A stretch of DNA of 64,000 nucleotides from positions 96,181,128 to 96,245,127 of the forward strand of contig CM061133.1 in the NCBI GenBank assembly GCA_030789695.1, written 5' to 3'. The notes below the pieces were generated by a model, which was not told the origin of the DNA, searched no databases, and was given only the letters and a program-made list of their open reading frames with translations. A program made the position numbers and the translations under genes. The DNA is from Scilla litardierei (Eukaryota > Streptophyta > Magnoliopsida > Asparagales > Asparagaceae). Below are positions 1 through 9,386 of this stretch, in pieces. The number at the start of each line of letters is the position of its first letter. Positions within the stretch are counted from its first letter, which is position 1.

Positions 1-1
1 A

Positions 2-870
2 ATAGTCTCCCGAAAACTGCCCGTAACCCTCCTCGTTCGCTGTCCGCTGTCCGGGAGGCTCAAAAAAGTCATCTGGGGGCTGTCCACGTGTTCCCCGCCC
101 TTCGGGAGGCTGCCAGGGGGGTTCCCGCCCCTGGTGGCCCCAGCTGGAGGTGCCGCCGCCCCCTGGCGGCTGCCAGGGGGCCTCTGGTCCTTCGCTGCAC
201 ACAGGCGGGCCCCTCCAGGGCCCCCAGAGGGGCGGCAGGCCCTGCCGAGCCTCTGGCAGGGCCGACGGGCCCTGCCGGATGCCCGGCGGGGTCGCCGGGC
301 CCTGCCGAGCCATGGAAGGGCTTGGCCGCCCCTGCTGTGGCCTGGCGAAGGCGGGGGAGGGTACCCCGCCTATTTCTCTTACCGGCCGACCCCCTGGATG
401 CATGGGGGGGTTCGGCCGGCCTTCATCTTGGCCGTGGCTATCTCCGAGGGGGCGGGTAGGCCCCCCGCCCCTCCTTTGGCTCTCTTGCACCTTCCGCCGT
501 ATATCCTCGCGGTAGTCCTCCCTCCATGGCTCCCCGTCATCTTCCTCGTCCATCTCCTCCACGTAATAGGATTGCTTTTGGGGGAAAGTCTCCTCCTTCA
601 CCTTCTCCTTCTTCAAAGGTGCCGTCTTTTGCATCGGATTAGGGCTCCCATCGCCTTTGGAGTTTGTCGCCAATTGATTTAGGGCTCCCATCAATTGTGC
701 GAATTGATCGTCGTGATTTGCTTGATTTGACGCCAATTGGGAATGAATGTAGTTAATTTCGCCATGGATTCGTCGTTTTCCGCCAAGGACTTTTTGATTG
801 CATCAATTTCGCCTGTGAATTTCGCCTCCAACGCCTCAAATTTGTCTTGCGATCTTGTTGAAGCTGCCAT
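2..870 (-). pseudogene. Ty3/Gypsy gag, N-terminal part, runs off left edge
   Basis: Reading on the minus strand from the ATG at 870 gives a start MAASTRSQDKFEALEAKF, typical of plant Gypsy Gag just after a primer-binding site. That frame stops after 57 codons. A second frame, offset by one base, is open from about position 780 all the way to base 2 without a stop and continues the same protein (EINYIHSQLASNQ, then a KKEKVKEE acidic/basic stretch), so one single-base indel near 770-800 explains the break. From about 480 down to 60 the protein is very rich in Pro, Gly, Arg and Gln and the DNA is extremely GC-rich; the last residues (EEGYGQFSGDY) look like the entry to the conserved Gag core, which lies outside the window. 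Gag would form the virus-like particle. Upstream lie the PBS (883-894) and LTR. Defective by frameshift, unless the indel is a sequencing error. Confidence 0.75.
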
Positions 871-882
871 GGATCGTCACGT

Positions 883-894
883 GCTCCGATACCA
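883..894 (-). other. primer-binding site of the left-edge Gypsy element
   Basis: On the minus strand the bases read TGGTATCGGAGC, one mismatch from the initiator-Met tRNA complement TGGTATCAGAGC, three bases inside the LTR end. It fixes the orientation (minus) and the inner LTR border. Confidence 0.85.
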
Positions 895-1080
895 AAGTGT
901 TAGAAACTAACAAAGATGGAATTTTTATTAGAAAACAAATAGCAAAATAGAAAGATAATTGAGCACAAAAGAGGTGTGCTCTCCTCCCAAGACGCCTAGA
1001 GGACGTCCGCACTCGTCTACCTATGGAGTCACCAAATAACAATCATCAAATTAGCATAGGCATACAAGAGAGACTCCCCC

Positions 1081-1089
1081 CTATTTATA
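1081..1089 (-). promoter_or_regulatory. TATA box in LTR
   Basis: TATAAATAG on the minus strand, inside the LTR and downstream (in sense) of the tandem repeats at 1108-1177. Confidence 0.6.
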
Positions 1090-1107
1090 ATAGAGACTAG
1101 GGAAATC

Positions 1108-1177
1108 CTAGGACTAGGGGGATTAGGCAATTCTAGGACTAGGGGGATTGGGCAATTCTAGGACTAGGGGGACTCGG
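1108..1177. repeat. 25-bp tandem repeat in LTR U3
   Basis: Two full units and one partial unit of a 25-bp sequence with core CTAGGACTAGGGGGATT at 1108, 1133 and 1158. It sits about 20 bp upstream of the TATA box in transcription sense, a position typical of U3 enhancer repeats. Confidence 0.8.
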
Positions 1178-1252
1178 GGCCAAGAGGGGTTGTGGGCGGG
1201 GCCTGCGGGTGTAAACCTGCAGGGGCTGCGGCTGGGCCAGAGGCCCATCACA

Positions 1253-2888
1253 TAACTCATAAGTAGCTAAAAGTATGTTTCCATTCAGGAAAGAATGAGG
1301 AGATAATGATTGTTAAGATTTCCAAACAATGGTCAATGTAGAATCCAACTGCATCATCCCAGAACTACTGTAGCAGGAACCACTTTCGGTAAGAAATGCA
1401 AATAGAAAGCAACATACCGATACACACAGTCCTGCAGTTTGACAAGTTGCTGTTTGAAAATCAGAGAACTGAAATATAACCTATGGTTTGCTCTGCAATA
1501 ATTAAACCTATACTAAAATGCGGTGAAATAGTTTAAAAAAAATTAATAGTATATAGGTATATAAATAGAATTAATAATTGCAAAGAAACAGGTTAGTTAC
1601 TATTAACGATGAATGTATCCTACAAGGTACCCATCCATGTACCAAATGGACTATATATAAAATTTACCATCTACATCGAATAGTTCAACACAAATACAAA
1701 GAATATGATAAAATGCAGTAAAGATTTGTATTAGAGGGAATATGTGGGGGGGAATGATTTTTTGGGAACCTGTGAAAAGCCTGGTAATCCAACAGACAAT
1801 CTTTCCAAAAATACTTTCGCAAGTCACGCTCAACAATAATAGAATAAGGTGCTACCAATGCCTATACATACACCTGCAGTTTGGCAAGGTGATGACAAAA
1901 GAAGGAACTTGAGAAGTTTTCTGACCAACTTCTTCGTAACTGCAAAAAATCTAGAAGATTCTGCCAAATTTCTGGAAATGAAAATGATATGCACTCTAAT
2001 CATTACGAGGTTTAATGGATATGTGAATAATATTTTCTTCACAAAAAAGTTCGGCTTTAGTAAGTAAATTAACTAGAAAATGTGAACTTATATGTACTGC
2101 ACATAAAGAATACTTGACCCAAAAATAAGGAATGAAATAATCTAAAACATCCCCTTAGTCATTCAAATAAACATAAATTTCTTATTAGAGAAAACTATCA
2201 TGATCGCCTGCTATTTACAACTATAGGGTCAAGAAAGTAAACAATAGGAACATACACAGGAAACATAGATCTACACGGGCACCCAAAAGATTCTTTTGGT
2301 TTACAAACAAGAGAATCACCCGTTAGTCAGATCAATGTAAGAATATTCTAAAATTTCAAATCGAAACACATAACTGACCATCCGTTACCACAAAGACATA
2401 CTGCAACCTTGATCTTATATAGATACCATATACTCATTATCGACATGTGGTAGCTCATTATTAAAATCTCACCTTTTCTTCATCATCTGTGATCTACCAG
2501 GTTTATTCAGGACACATTATAATTTGAACTACATGGAAGGCATGCAACATGACAAATGGCAATATTTTGACCTTCATTTCTTTTAGAACTCCTAGATGAT
2601 ACCATCATACTTCCTTCATCTCTTCTAGACCTTCTAGAGTAGACTGTCTAATGTCCTTTTAAACTATATGTATTGTCAATGTAAAAGCATATAAATTGGG
2701 TAACGAGGCAAAAGATGTCTTTGATTGATCTCAAAAAGCAAGAACCATGTCCTTGGTACACAAATAAACAAACAAAAGTGCTCAGAAATGTAATAAACTA
2801 CTCTCAACAACTAAGAGGTAAAGGGTGGGATTAGGGTGGAAGAAGATTAGAGAATAGAACTAACAGAAGGGAATAATACATCAACTTC
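1253..2888. other. AT-rich DNA without recognisable gene
   Basis: About 1.6 kb of AT-rich sequence. Short open frames here (61-72 codons) have no recognisable motif. It lies 3' of the ribosomal-protein exon on the minus strand and may include that gene's former 3' UTR and flank. Confidence 0.5.
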
Positions 2889-3059
2889 TCAAGCAACTGG
2901 GACATCTATCTCTGTTGCCAACATAACTGGTGGCCTCAGGTACTCCTCTTCATCCTTTGGAGTGTGAATGGTAACAACATCTGGCAGAGGAGTCATGGGG
3001 CCATGCTTGCCCTTTGGGTCCCAATCCAACATACTCTTCACCTTGATACCAAGCACACC
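2889..3059 (-). pseudogene. RPS3: 40S ribosomal protein S3, last exon (gene fragment)
   Basis: The minus strand encodes [20 protein letters not shown], then a [18 protein letters not shown] stretch and a C-terminal ...EIDVPVA followed by TGA at 2889-2891. This is the C-terminal tail of cytosolic ribosomal protein uS3 (RPS3), which follows the KH and S3-C domains and lies near the mRNA entry channel. The exon begins right after a splice acceptor (TTTTGTTTTAG ending at 3060), in the correct phase for GGT GTG CTT. So the source was genomic DNA with introns, not a retrocopy. I find no other RPS3 exon (such as the SGKLRAARAKSMKFKDGYM region) in the 1.8 kb upstream, so this is a fragment about 56 residues long out of roughly 230-250. 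It is one of two unrelated exon fragments on the same strand in this interval, next to a CACTA terminus. Confidence 0.85.
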
Positions 3060-4539
3060 CTAAAACAAAAGAATGCACAAACTGTGTAAAGTATATGATA
3101 TTTTGATCAATTAGCTAATAAGTCATCGATTCCAGTTGCTAGTATTGGTGGCTGGTTTCTGATAACCAGCCCACTTCATGAATCATTGGGATCAGTTTCT
3201 CTCTTCAGTTAGGCTCTGTTCATGCCTAGGGGAATCAGATATGCTTGGTAGTTTGGAAATTGCTTGACCAAAAAACAAAGCCAACCTACCTCTCAATCTC
3301 TCAACTGACTTTGAGGGTTCTATATAGCAATACTATATCTAGATTATAGCTATTCTTGCCATGTATGTACCCAAGAATACGGAAATATTTACTATTGATT
3401 ATACATAATTATGTGCATCCCTAAGCACCACTGATCAAATTTTATCAAGCAACATGGGATTCCAAAAAATAAAATGGACAAAATGCTAGGCTTATGAGTA
3501 TGTTAAAATTGTCAGCATTCTAGAAAGCATCATGTCTTATTGCTTCTTCATAACACAAGTTAGCGAAGGCCTAAGAATGGATGTACTTCGATTTTCTAAA
3601 TCAGAAAAGCATACAACAGGCCAAAACACAGATAAAAAATCTATCTAATGCTTGATTATTTCAGTCTAAGAACTTGGAAATCATGTTATGTATGTAAATA
3701 AATTTAACTGTAAATATTCCATGCAGGCAAGTAAAAATATTTCAGTAGTGCATGCAAGTAAGTATGTTTACCTTTCCATAAGAAGCTCCATATCACGAAT
3801 AATCATAACTGCAAAATATACAAATTAAGGTTCCAATTCATTCTTCATATGATACTAAAATATGAGGCATAATCCCATATCTTACAGGAAAGAAATATAA
3901 CCCCACTGACAAATAATTAAAGAAGCAATCAGGGAACTAGCTTCATGCGAGATAATAGGGTAACTAGAGAAACACATAACTTAATTTTCTAAACAATAAA
4001 TTTATCGAAGTTATAGCTTAAGTCTTTAATTTTTTAAAATAGCAACAAAATTTCAGTATTCACTCCCATCCACTAAGGCATGAGAAAACATACAAAAGAA
4101 TATTAATAGAGATATGGTTGAATGTGTGACCAAAGACTTCACAAAGTTCATTTTTGGGTACTATAATGGATGGAAAAATCTCAATTTTTTGTCCAAAAAT
4201 CATGGAATCAACATGGAAGAAGACTAAAAACTTTCATCTTTGTAAAAAAAAACTATGGTCTCAGAGCAAATTGAGCAAGGAAATTGAAACTTATAACCCA
4301 ACCCAAAACAGCTACATCTCAATCAACCAAGTCAACAAAAGCCATCAAAATAAGATCTCGTATATATCGATTGTAGGAAAAATGAAGCCAAAACAGAATG
4401 TGGACCAAACGGACGTATTTTCTAGTGGCTGAATCCTGCATCCCCATAATCAAAACAATATAACAGAATGAGAAATTTGACTGCACGAGCTAAGCAAATA
4501 AACCTTTATAAACGGGGGAAACTTTTTTGAGGAAATTTC
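3060..4539. other. intron-like AT-rich DNA between two exon fragments
   Basis: No coding region recognised. On the minus strand a 37-bp segment at about 3773-3809 is bounded by TTTTGCAG and GTAAAC, like an exon (one frame gives MIIRDMELLME), but it does not join in frame to the RPS3 exon and I do not recognise the protein. The rest looks like intronic or intergenic sequence. Confidence 0.4.
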
Positions 4540-4541
4540 AC

Positions 4542-4770
4542 CAGGTATCTGCGGGGCCACCGTTGCCTGGCCTCCGTCATCGGAACGGGTTCGCCAATGA
4601 AGCAACAGTCGTCCTCTCTGACCTTCACCTTGCTCACAGCCATCATCCTCTTCGAGATCCTCAACGTTTGGCGTCTCAACGACTAGATCCGAGATTCTAT
4701 CTTCTTCTCTCTTACAGGAACCCAAAGGCACAGCCTTTTTCGATGTTGAGCTCTCCGAGCTTTTCATCAT
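4542..4770 (-). pseudogene. chromomethylase-like (CMT) N-terminal exon fragment
   Basis: In one minus-strand frame from ATG 4643 to 4542 the protein reads MAVSKVKVREDDCCFIGEPV then PMTEARQRWPRRYL, ending at a possible donor (CCTG/GTGAAA). The pattern FIGEPVP..EARQRWP.RY resembles the short motif just before the BAH domain of plant chromomethylases (CMT2/CMT3, DNA cytosine methyltransferases that maintain CHG/CHH methylation; Arabidopsis CMT3 has FLDEPIPESEAKSTWPDRY). A second frame starting at ATG 4770 (MMKSSESSTSKKAVPLG, then an acidic stretch) is open across the same DNA and could be the original N-terminus joined by a frameshift. No BAH, chromo or methyltransferase motif follows, so only a 5' piece is present. 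Resemblance rests on one motif recalled from the family and is not certain. Confidence 0.5.
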
Positions 4771-5339
4771 CTGTCGTCTACTCTTCGCGGCCTGCGGATC
4801 TGAACTGTCGATCCCTAGCCGTAACCGTGTCGATCACCGACAATGGTTAGAGAGGCCGGAGCAGGCCGAATCGGCGAGACTGGAGATAAAGTGGCTGAAG
4901 GCAACGGCGGGGACGGCGGTGGAGGCAGGATCGGAGACGACGGCGGAGGAAGCGATGGGACGTGGATCGAAAGGGACGGAGGCTGGGGAGAGACGGAGGA
5001 CATCATTTGTAAAAACCGAGTGGTTAATCCAAAACCTAAGTCTAAGATAAAAATTACTCCCCATCTGTCGGATGGTTGGGAAGAGGGGAGCGTGTGGGGG
5101 GGATTTTGGGATGAGCATGAGATGAAAATTTTGGTTTGGGGGGGGATGGGACGAGTAATGGGTGATTTGATTTGCAAAGACCTAATTGCTGATGGTTCGG
5201 ACTATTTACACCTTCCCATTCGGTGTGGGGAGTTGACTTTTTTCCAAATTTGTAAAGAAATTAAGAGAGTGTGTGAAAGAAGTGACACTTGATTTAAAAT
5301 TTTTTGTAAATTTTGGTATGTCCTCATAGAGCAATCCTC
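4771..5339. other. possible promoter/5' UTR of the CMT-like fragment; no gene seen
   Basis: GC-rich purine/pyrimidine-skewed sequence at 4840-5000 gives long overlapping open frames on both strands, which is the signature of composition rather than coding. Protein-like strings are Gly- or Pro-rich without motifs. Upstream position relative to the minus-strand CMT-like exon suggests leader or promoter DNA. Confidence 0.35.
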
Positions 5340-5743
5340 TTGCTGATTCGGTAGATCATTAATTTACAAGTTTGCCATTAGAAATTTATAAAATTGCCAT
5401 TGAAACTTTTTCTACTTTCCACTAACTTATGGCAACGACATTTTCGTTGCCATTGTTTCTAAAGACTACAATAATGACAATTTTTTGTTGCCATTGTTAC
5501 AAAAGTCATTAACAACGATAAAACGTTGTTGCCTTTGATTAAAAGGAAATGGCAACGACTTTTGTTGTTGCCATTGTTTTCTCAAAGGCTATGGCAATGA
5601 CATTTAATCGTTGCCATAGCCTCTGAGTATTAGCATCGACCTATAGCAACGACACATTTTAACTTGTTACCATTGCTATTTTTAGCAACGACCAAAAAAT
5701 AGTTGTTGCGAAAAGTCATTGCCAATAATCTGTTTTTTTAGTC
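5340..5743. mobile_element. CACTA-type transposon terminus with subterminal inverted repeats
   Basis: From about 5400 to 5725 the units GGCAACGA and TCGTTGCC alternate in both orientations, with hairpins such as GGCAACGACATTTTCGTTGCC-type arrangements, as in CACTA (En/Spm) subterminal regions. The stretch ends at TTTTTTTAGTC (5733-5743), which on the other strand reads GACTAAAAAAA, one base from the canonical CACTA terminus. The inner flank (5345-5400, with ATTTATAAAATTGCCATT) matches, in inverse orientation, the flank of a second CACTA-type end at 22640-22720, supporting a shared family. The partner terminus was not found to the left, so the element may be truncated or may be the vehicle for the two exon fragments. 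Confidence 0.5.
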
Positions 5744-6166
5744 CACAATTCATATCTTGAACCTTGGAGATTCCATCACAATCCTTGTGCAATAATTCCA
5801 TCAATTATCAAGGCTATATGTGATATTGTTTCATACTCTTTCATTACTTTATTTGGAGAATCTCTTGTTGAAGAGATTGTACAAGTTTGCAACACGGGGA
5901 TTGTTGGCATCTTTGTATGATGATTACTTGCGGGGAGCAGGTGTTTTAGTGGATTGAAATCTCTACGGGGTAGGGGACTGGACGTAGGATCACAAGGATC
6001 CGAAGAAGGATAAATCTCTGTGTTTGCGTTTGGAATATTATGGATTGTGTTCATTTATTTCCACATTCTTATTGATATTTTTAATTAACTTTTAACTTTG
6101 CAATATCGTCGTGATTTACACTATTCACCCATCTATAGTGTATTTGGTGTGCCAGGAGCTCCAACA
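5744..6166 (+). repeat. Copia (Sirevirus-like) LTR fragment
   Basis: The stretch GTAGGATCACAAGGATCCGA...GGATAAATCTCTGTGTTTGCG (5985-6030) is the reverse complement of the corresponding part of the Sirevirus B LTRs at 23587 and 32260. It continues to the same kind of 3' end (ACTATTCACCC...AGTGTATTTGG) and terminates in CCAACA at 6166. It is the 3' part of a related LTR in plus orientation, 5'-truncated at the CACTA end and inserted at the end of the DUF241 fragment. Confidence 0.7.
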
Positions 6167-6484
6167 TGAACAACAGTGTTTCCTTTCCTTCAAATTGCAG
6201 ACCGAAGGTCTTGGGTTTGCTCTCTAATGGATATGACAACCTCTCTTGCGGCACCAATAAGATACAACAATCTCAGGGAGCAATCAAGTTGCTCTTCCAC
6301 CCATCTCTTTTGACTAGTTTGCAGACATACTTGGCTGCTGGGTAGACGAGGAAGTTCTTCGATCAATTCATGCAAATCTCGTATGCCGTGAAGTCCATTG
6401 CACATCATTTGTGCTGTTCATGGGGGAAGAAGCAATATGACACCTTAGCTCAATTAGCTCTTCTTCAACCCTCTGCGACGTGGG
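6167..6484 (-). pseudogene. DUF241 (BPS1-like) family protein, middle part
   Basis: Minus-strand translation gives HPTSQRVEEELIELRC, then after a one-base frameshift near 6412 GLHGIRDLHELIEELPRLP, then KRWVEEQLDCSLRLLYLIG and IREQTQDLRSAI. This order (R.HP...VEE.L..LR, GL..L.ELI..L..LP, .WV.E.LD.SLRLLD) is the N-terminal half of the plant-specific DUF241 family, which includes BPS1-like and related small coiled proteins of unknown biochemical role. The codon after SAI is TGA where the family has Arg (RRKGN follows), and the gene is cut at 6166 by an LTR end, so the C-terminal half is missing. The N-terminal codons continue on the far side of the MULE at 7693. Clearly a pseudogene: two frameshifts, one nonsense, one truncation and one insertion. 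Confidence 0.8.
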
Positions 6485-6494
6485 GTGTCGAGGG
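6485..6494. repeat. 10-bp TSD, left copy (GTGTCGAGGG)
   Basis: Identical 10 bases occur at 7683-7692 on the other side of the foldback element. A 9-10 bp duplication is characteristic of Mutator-like elements. Confidence 0.9.
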
Positions 6495-7682
6495 GAGAAA
6501 ATTGGCTAAATAGCACCGGTCAACGAGTGGTTATAATTTTTACCACCAAGTTTGAAAAATTTGCTAGAATACCACCCCCCTTAAAAAAGAGACTAAAATA
6601 CCTTTTTCGTTCCCAAACACTAAAATACCCTCTACGTCGACGCCGAACTCCGACCACCCCGCTTCGCCGTACTCCGACCACCCCGCATCTACGGAAACGC
6701 CTCGCCGTACTCCGACAAAGCCCTATGAGCCAATTTGCGCCAATTTGCGCCAATTTGCGCTAATATACGCCAATATACGTCAAGTATCATAACGTATATT
6801 GGCGTATATTGGCGCATATTGGTGCAAATTGGCGCAAATTGGCTCATATGGCTTTGTCGGAGTACGGCGAGGCGTTTCCGTATATGTGGGGTGGTCGGAG
6901 TACGGCGAAGCGGGGTGGTCGGAGTTCGGCGTCGACGTAGAGGGTATTTTCATCGTTGGGTTCCGACCACCCCGCTTCTCCGTACTCCGACCACCCCGCA
7001 TCTACGGCAACGCCTCGCCGTACTCCGACAAAGCCATATGAGCCAATTTGCGCCAATTTGCACCAATATGCGCCAATATACGCCAATATACGCCACGTAT
7101 CGTGGCGTATATTGGCGTATATTGGCGCATATTGGTGCAAATTGGCGCAAATTGGCTCATAGGGCTTTGTCGGAGTACGGCGAGGCGTTGCCGTAGATGC
7201 GGGGTGGTGGGAGTACGGCGAAGCGGGGTGGTCGGAGTTCGGCGTCGACGTAGAGGATATTTTCGGCGTTGGGTTCCGATCACCCCGCTTCTCCGTACTC
7301 CGACCACCCCGCATTTACGGCAACGCCTCGCCGTACTCCGACAAAGCCCTATGAGCCAATTTGCGCCAATTTGCACCAATATGCGCCAATATACGCCAAT
7401 ATACGTAACGTATCGTGGCGTATATTGGCGTATATTGGCGCAAATTGGCTCATAGGGCTTTGTCGGAGTACGGCGAGGCGTTGCCGTAGATGCGGGGTGG
7501 TCGGAGTACGGAGAAGCGGGATGGTCGGAGTTCGGCGTCGACGTAGAGGGTATTTTAGTGTTTGGGAACGAAAAGGGTATTTTAGTCTCTTTTTTAAGGG
7601 GGTGGTATTCTAGCAAAGTTTTTAAACTTGGTGGTAAAAATTAAAACCACTCGTTGACCGGTGCTATTTAGCCAATTTTCTC
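6495..7682. mobile_element. non-autonomous Mutator-like (MULE) foldback element
   Basis: A 1,188-bp element with long terminal inverted repeats starting GAGAAAATTGGCTAAATAGC and extending at least 170 bp (to the GTCGACGTAGAGGG region), flanked by a perfect 10-bp TSD. The interior is made of alternating inverted blocks: about 120-140 bp palindromes centred near 6787, 7100 and 7408, built from 10-bp steps of the type GCCAATTTGC and CAATATACGC, joined by spacers of the type CGGAGTACGGCGAGGCG in both orientations. No transposase is encoded; the many overlapping reading frames on both strands come from the symmetric repeats. It inserted into a DUF241 exon. Long TIRs, TSD length and terminal G...C fit MULEs (foldback type) better than MITEs of the hAT or PIF groups, whose TSDs are 8 and 3 bp. 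Confidence 0.88.
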
Positions 7683-7692
7683 GTGTCGAGGG
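7683..7692. repeat. 10-bp TSD, right copy (GTGTCGAGGG)
   Basis: Partner of 6485-6494; removing one copy plus the element restores contiguous DUF241 sequence apart from an independent one-base shift. Confidence 0.9.
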
Positions 7693-7765
7693 CATACTGT
7701 TGGATCGATTGTGGAAATGGTGCTCTTCAACTCAAGCAATTTTCAACGAGCTTGTGAGGGGAATG
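7693..7765 (-). pseudogene. DUF241 family protein, N-terminal stub
   Basis: The minus strand reads HHFHNRSNSMPST directly against the MULE. DUF241 proteins start with a segment of the type SFH.RSNSLPSR.HP, so this is the N-terminal continuation of the fragment at 6167-6484. It is in a different phase from HPTSQRVEEEL, which shows a further one-base change close to the target site. No clear initiating ATG is seen further right. Confidence 0.65.
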
Positions 7766-8510
7766 GTAAAAGATTGGAAGTCAAAAGGAGGGGTGAGGCA
7801 AGATTGGAGAAATTGAGAAGGATGTGATGGCTTGGGTTGGTTCCTTCGGTTCATGTAAGTTGTAAACTATATATATCCATAAAAGGCCGTGGGAAGTTTG
7901 AAATAATATGGGGAGACACGGAGAATCATTCACCATGTTCCATAATTGTGATATAAGCTTAAGATGAGATCCTTGTTGGGCTCTCAGCAAACAACTCACA
8001 CTAATATCTGTCATGATAGGTGTTGGGTTAGCACATGATTGTTGTCACTTCCCTTATCGATGCAGGGTTTGCTGTCTACAAGGCTGACATGCATGATTAA
8101 AATTTCAGTGAAACAGATGAGCCAGCGGCAGATTGGGAAGCAATAAGAATCATTGGCAGCTAAGCTTATATTTCGTTGAAGGTCGTGCAGCATTTTAAAG
8201 TTATTTCTTTCTGTCTCAAAAATACATTCATCTCTCGTGGAAAAATACATCATCGGACGAGGGCCGTTTTCTTGCGAGCAACCCCCAAGAATGCGAATAA
8301 TGGGGTCCAAAAAATCCGAACCATTTAAAAAGGTTGCAGAAGTAGACTGGTCGAATAAACTTGACTGTCAAACTAGTTGACAAAAACCTGTTGCCAAAGT
8401 AGGCTGGTGGGTGCTTATATTTGGTGACAATTTAACTTGTCGGGTCTGTAAAATGGCAGATCACATAAGCTTTCCCTCCATCCTTTTCTTTTACTTTTTA
8501 AACCATATTT
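7766..8510. other. host-like DNA, no recognised gene
   Basis: Two short minus-strand open frames (7781-8014 and 8011-8310, 77 and 99 codons) are present. The second has a protein-like composition (IRILGGCSQENGPRPMMYF) but I recognise no domain. The segment ends at the TSD of Sirevirus A. Confidence 0.35.
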
Positions 8511-8515
8511 AGCTA

Positions 8516-9384
8516 TGTTGGGTCACATGTGGTATGATTGGTTTGTCATTGGTAGCACTGGCTTGTATTTAGTGGATCTTGGTTACCTTTAAGAGAAAGA
8601 TCTTATTGTTACTCACGTTGTAAGTCATGATGTAAGTCATGTTGCAACATGAGTTGCAACATGCTGTTCTAACTTATTGAAGAGAAGTTCAGACTGCGGA
8701 TGTGATTGCAACGGCTCCAGATCTTTATTTTGTAACGACTTCAGATGTTATACTCTTATTTAGTTATCCTCGAATTATTTTTTTGTATGTCTTTTGTATA
8801 AGATTTCCTGAAGAATTGATTGAAGCCTTATTCCCGCAAATTGATAATGGGTTTCGATATGAGTGGGATCACGTGCCCTAAATGATTCCTTGATTTGCGG
8901 GCTGACAATCTGCATGGTATTCTATTGAACAATCTTCCACAACTACTCCGAGATTGTAGGGAGTCGGTGAACATAAAAGACATGCAGATTGTCTCTAGGG
9001 TCTTTATCGCTTTTGAAGATTGTGATCGGATACTCCGGGATGGAGGTTGACGGCTACCGGATGAAGGGATCAAGGGAGTTGATTCGAGTCAGTTTTGTAA
9101 GGGGATCTTGCATGCAAGTGGAGCTTGCACAGATTACTCCATGTGTTTGGTTGAGACCGCCCACGGTGGTTTGTATTGAGGGGGGAGCATGTTCCTCCTA
9201 ATAGAAATCCGATATTAAGGATTGTAATTGTTATATAATAGTGGAGTAATCTGATTTTCTAGACGTGGCTCCGCAGATGTAGGTGTGTGCACCGAACTGC
9301 ATTACCAAGTCTTGCGTATCTTTTTTTAAGATTTATTCATATTGATATACGTTCATTTGATTATCTTCATAGTACTGAATATCA
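8516..9384 (+). repeat. 5' LTR of element A
   Basis: Starts TGTTGGGTCACATG and ends AATATCA. Contains two ATGTTGCAACAT-type palindromes near 8637-8668. The matching 3' LTR is at 18441. Confidence 0.88.
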
Positions 9385-9386
9385 AT

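Larger units (their letters stand above)
898..1252 (-). repeat. 5' LTR of the left-edge Gypsy element
   Basis: A 355-bp stretch that begins and ends with TG...CA, directly beside the PBS. In sense direction a TATA box (TATAAATAG, 1081-1089) is preceded by three copies of a 25-bp direct repeat. The other LTR is outside the window, so no TSD can be tested. Confidence 0.75.

Noticed and set aside
88..682. Plus-strand open frames of 121-182 codons, Gly/Pro/Arg/Ala-rich
   Set aside because: They are antisense shadows of the GC-rich minus-strand gag, which has a recognisable Gag start, PBS and LTR.
3773..3809. Possible 37-bp exon (MIIRDMELLME) with good splice borders
   Set aside because: It does not join in frame to either neighbouring exon fragment and I recognise no protein; too short to call.
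4815..5292. Open frames on both strands (up to 149 codons)
   Set aside because: Overlapping frames on opposite strands with Gly- or Pro-rich translation and no motif; composition artefact of purine-rich DNA.
6718..7455. CRISPR-like regular repeats
   Set aside because: Repeats are inverted and contiguous without unique spacers, in a plant nuclear context; part of the MULE.
6485..7616. About ten overlapping open frames with repeated phrases such as ANLHQYAPIYANIR
   Set aside because: All lie inside the MULE palindromes; the same phrases appear in both strands because the DNA is self-complementary.
8011..8310. 99-codon minus-strand frame
   Set aside because: No recognised domain, no neighbours or splice signals that support a gene; left as unassigned DNA.
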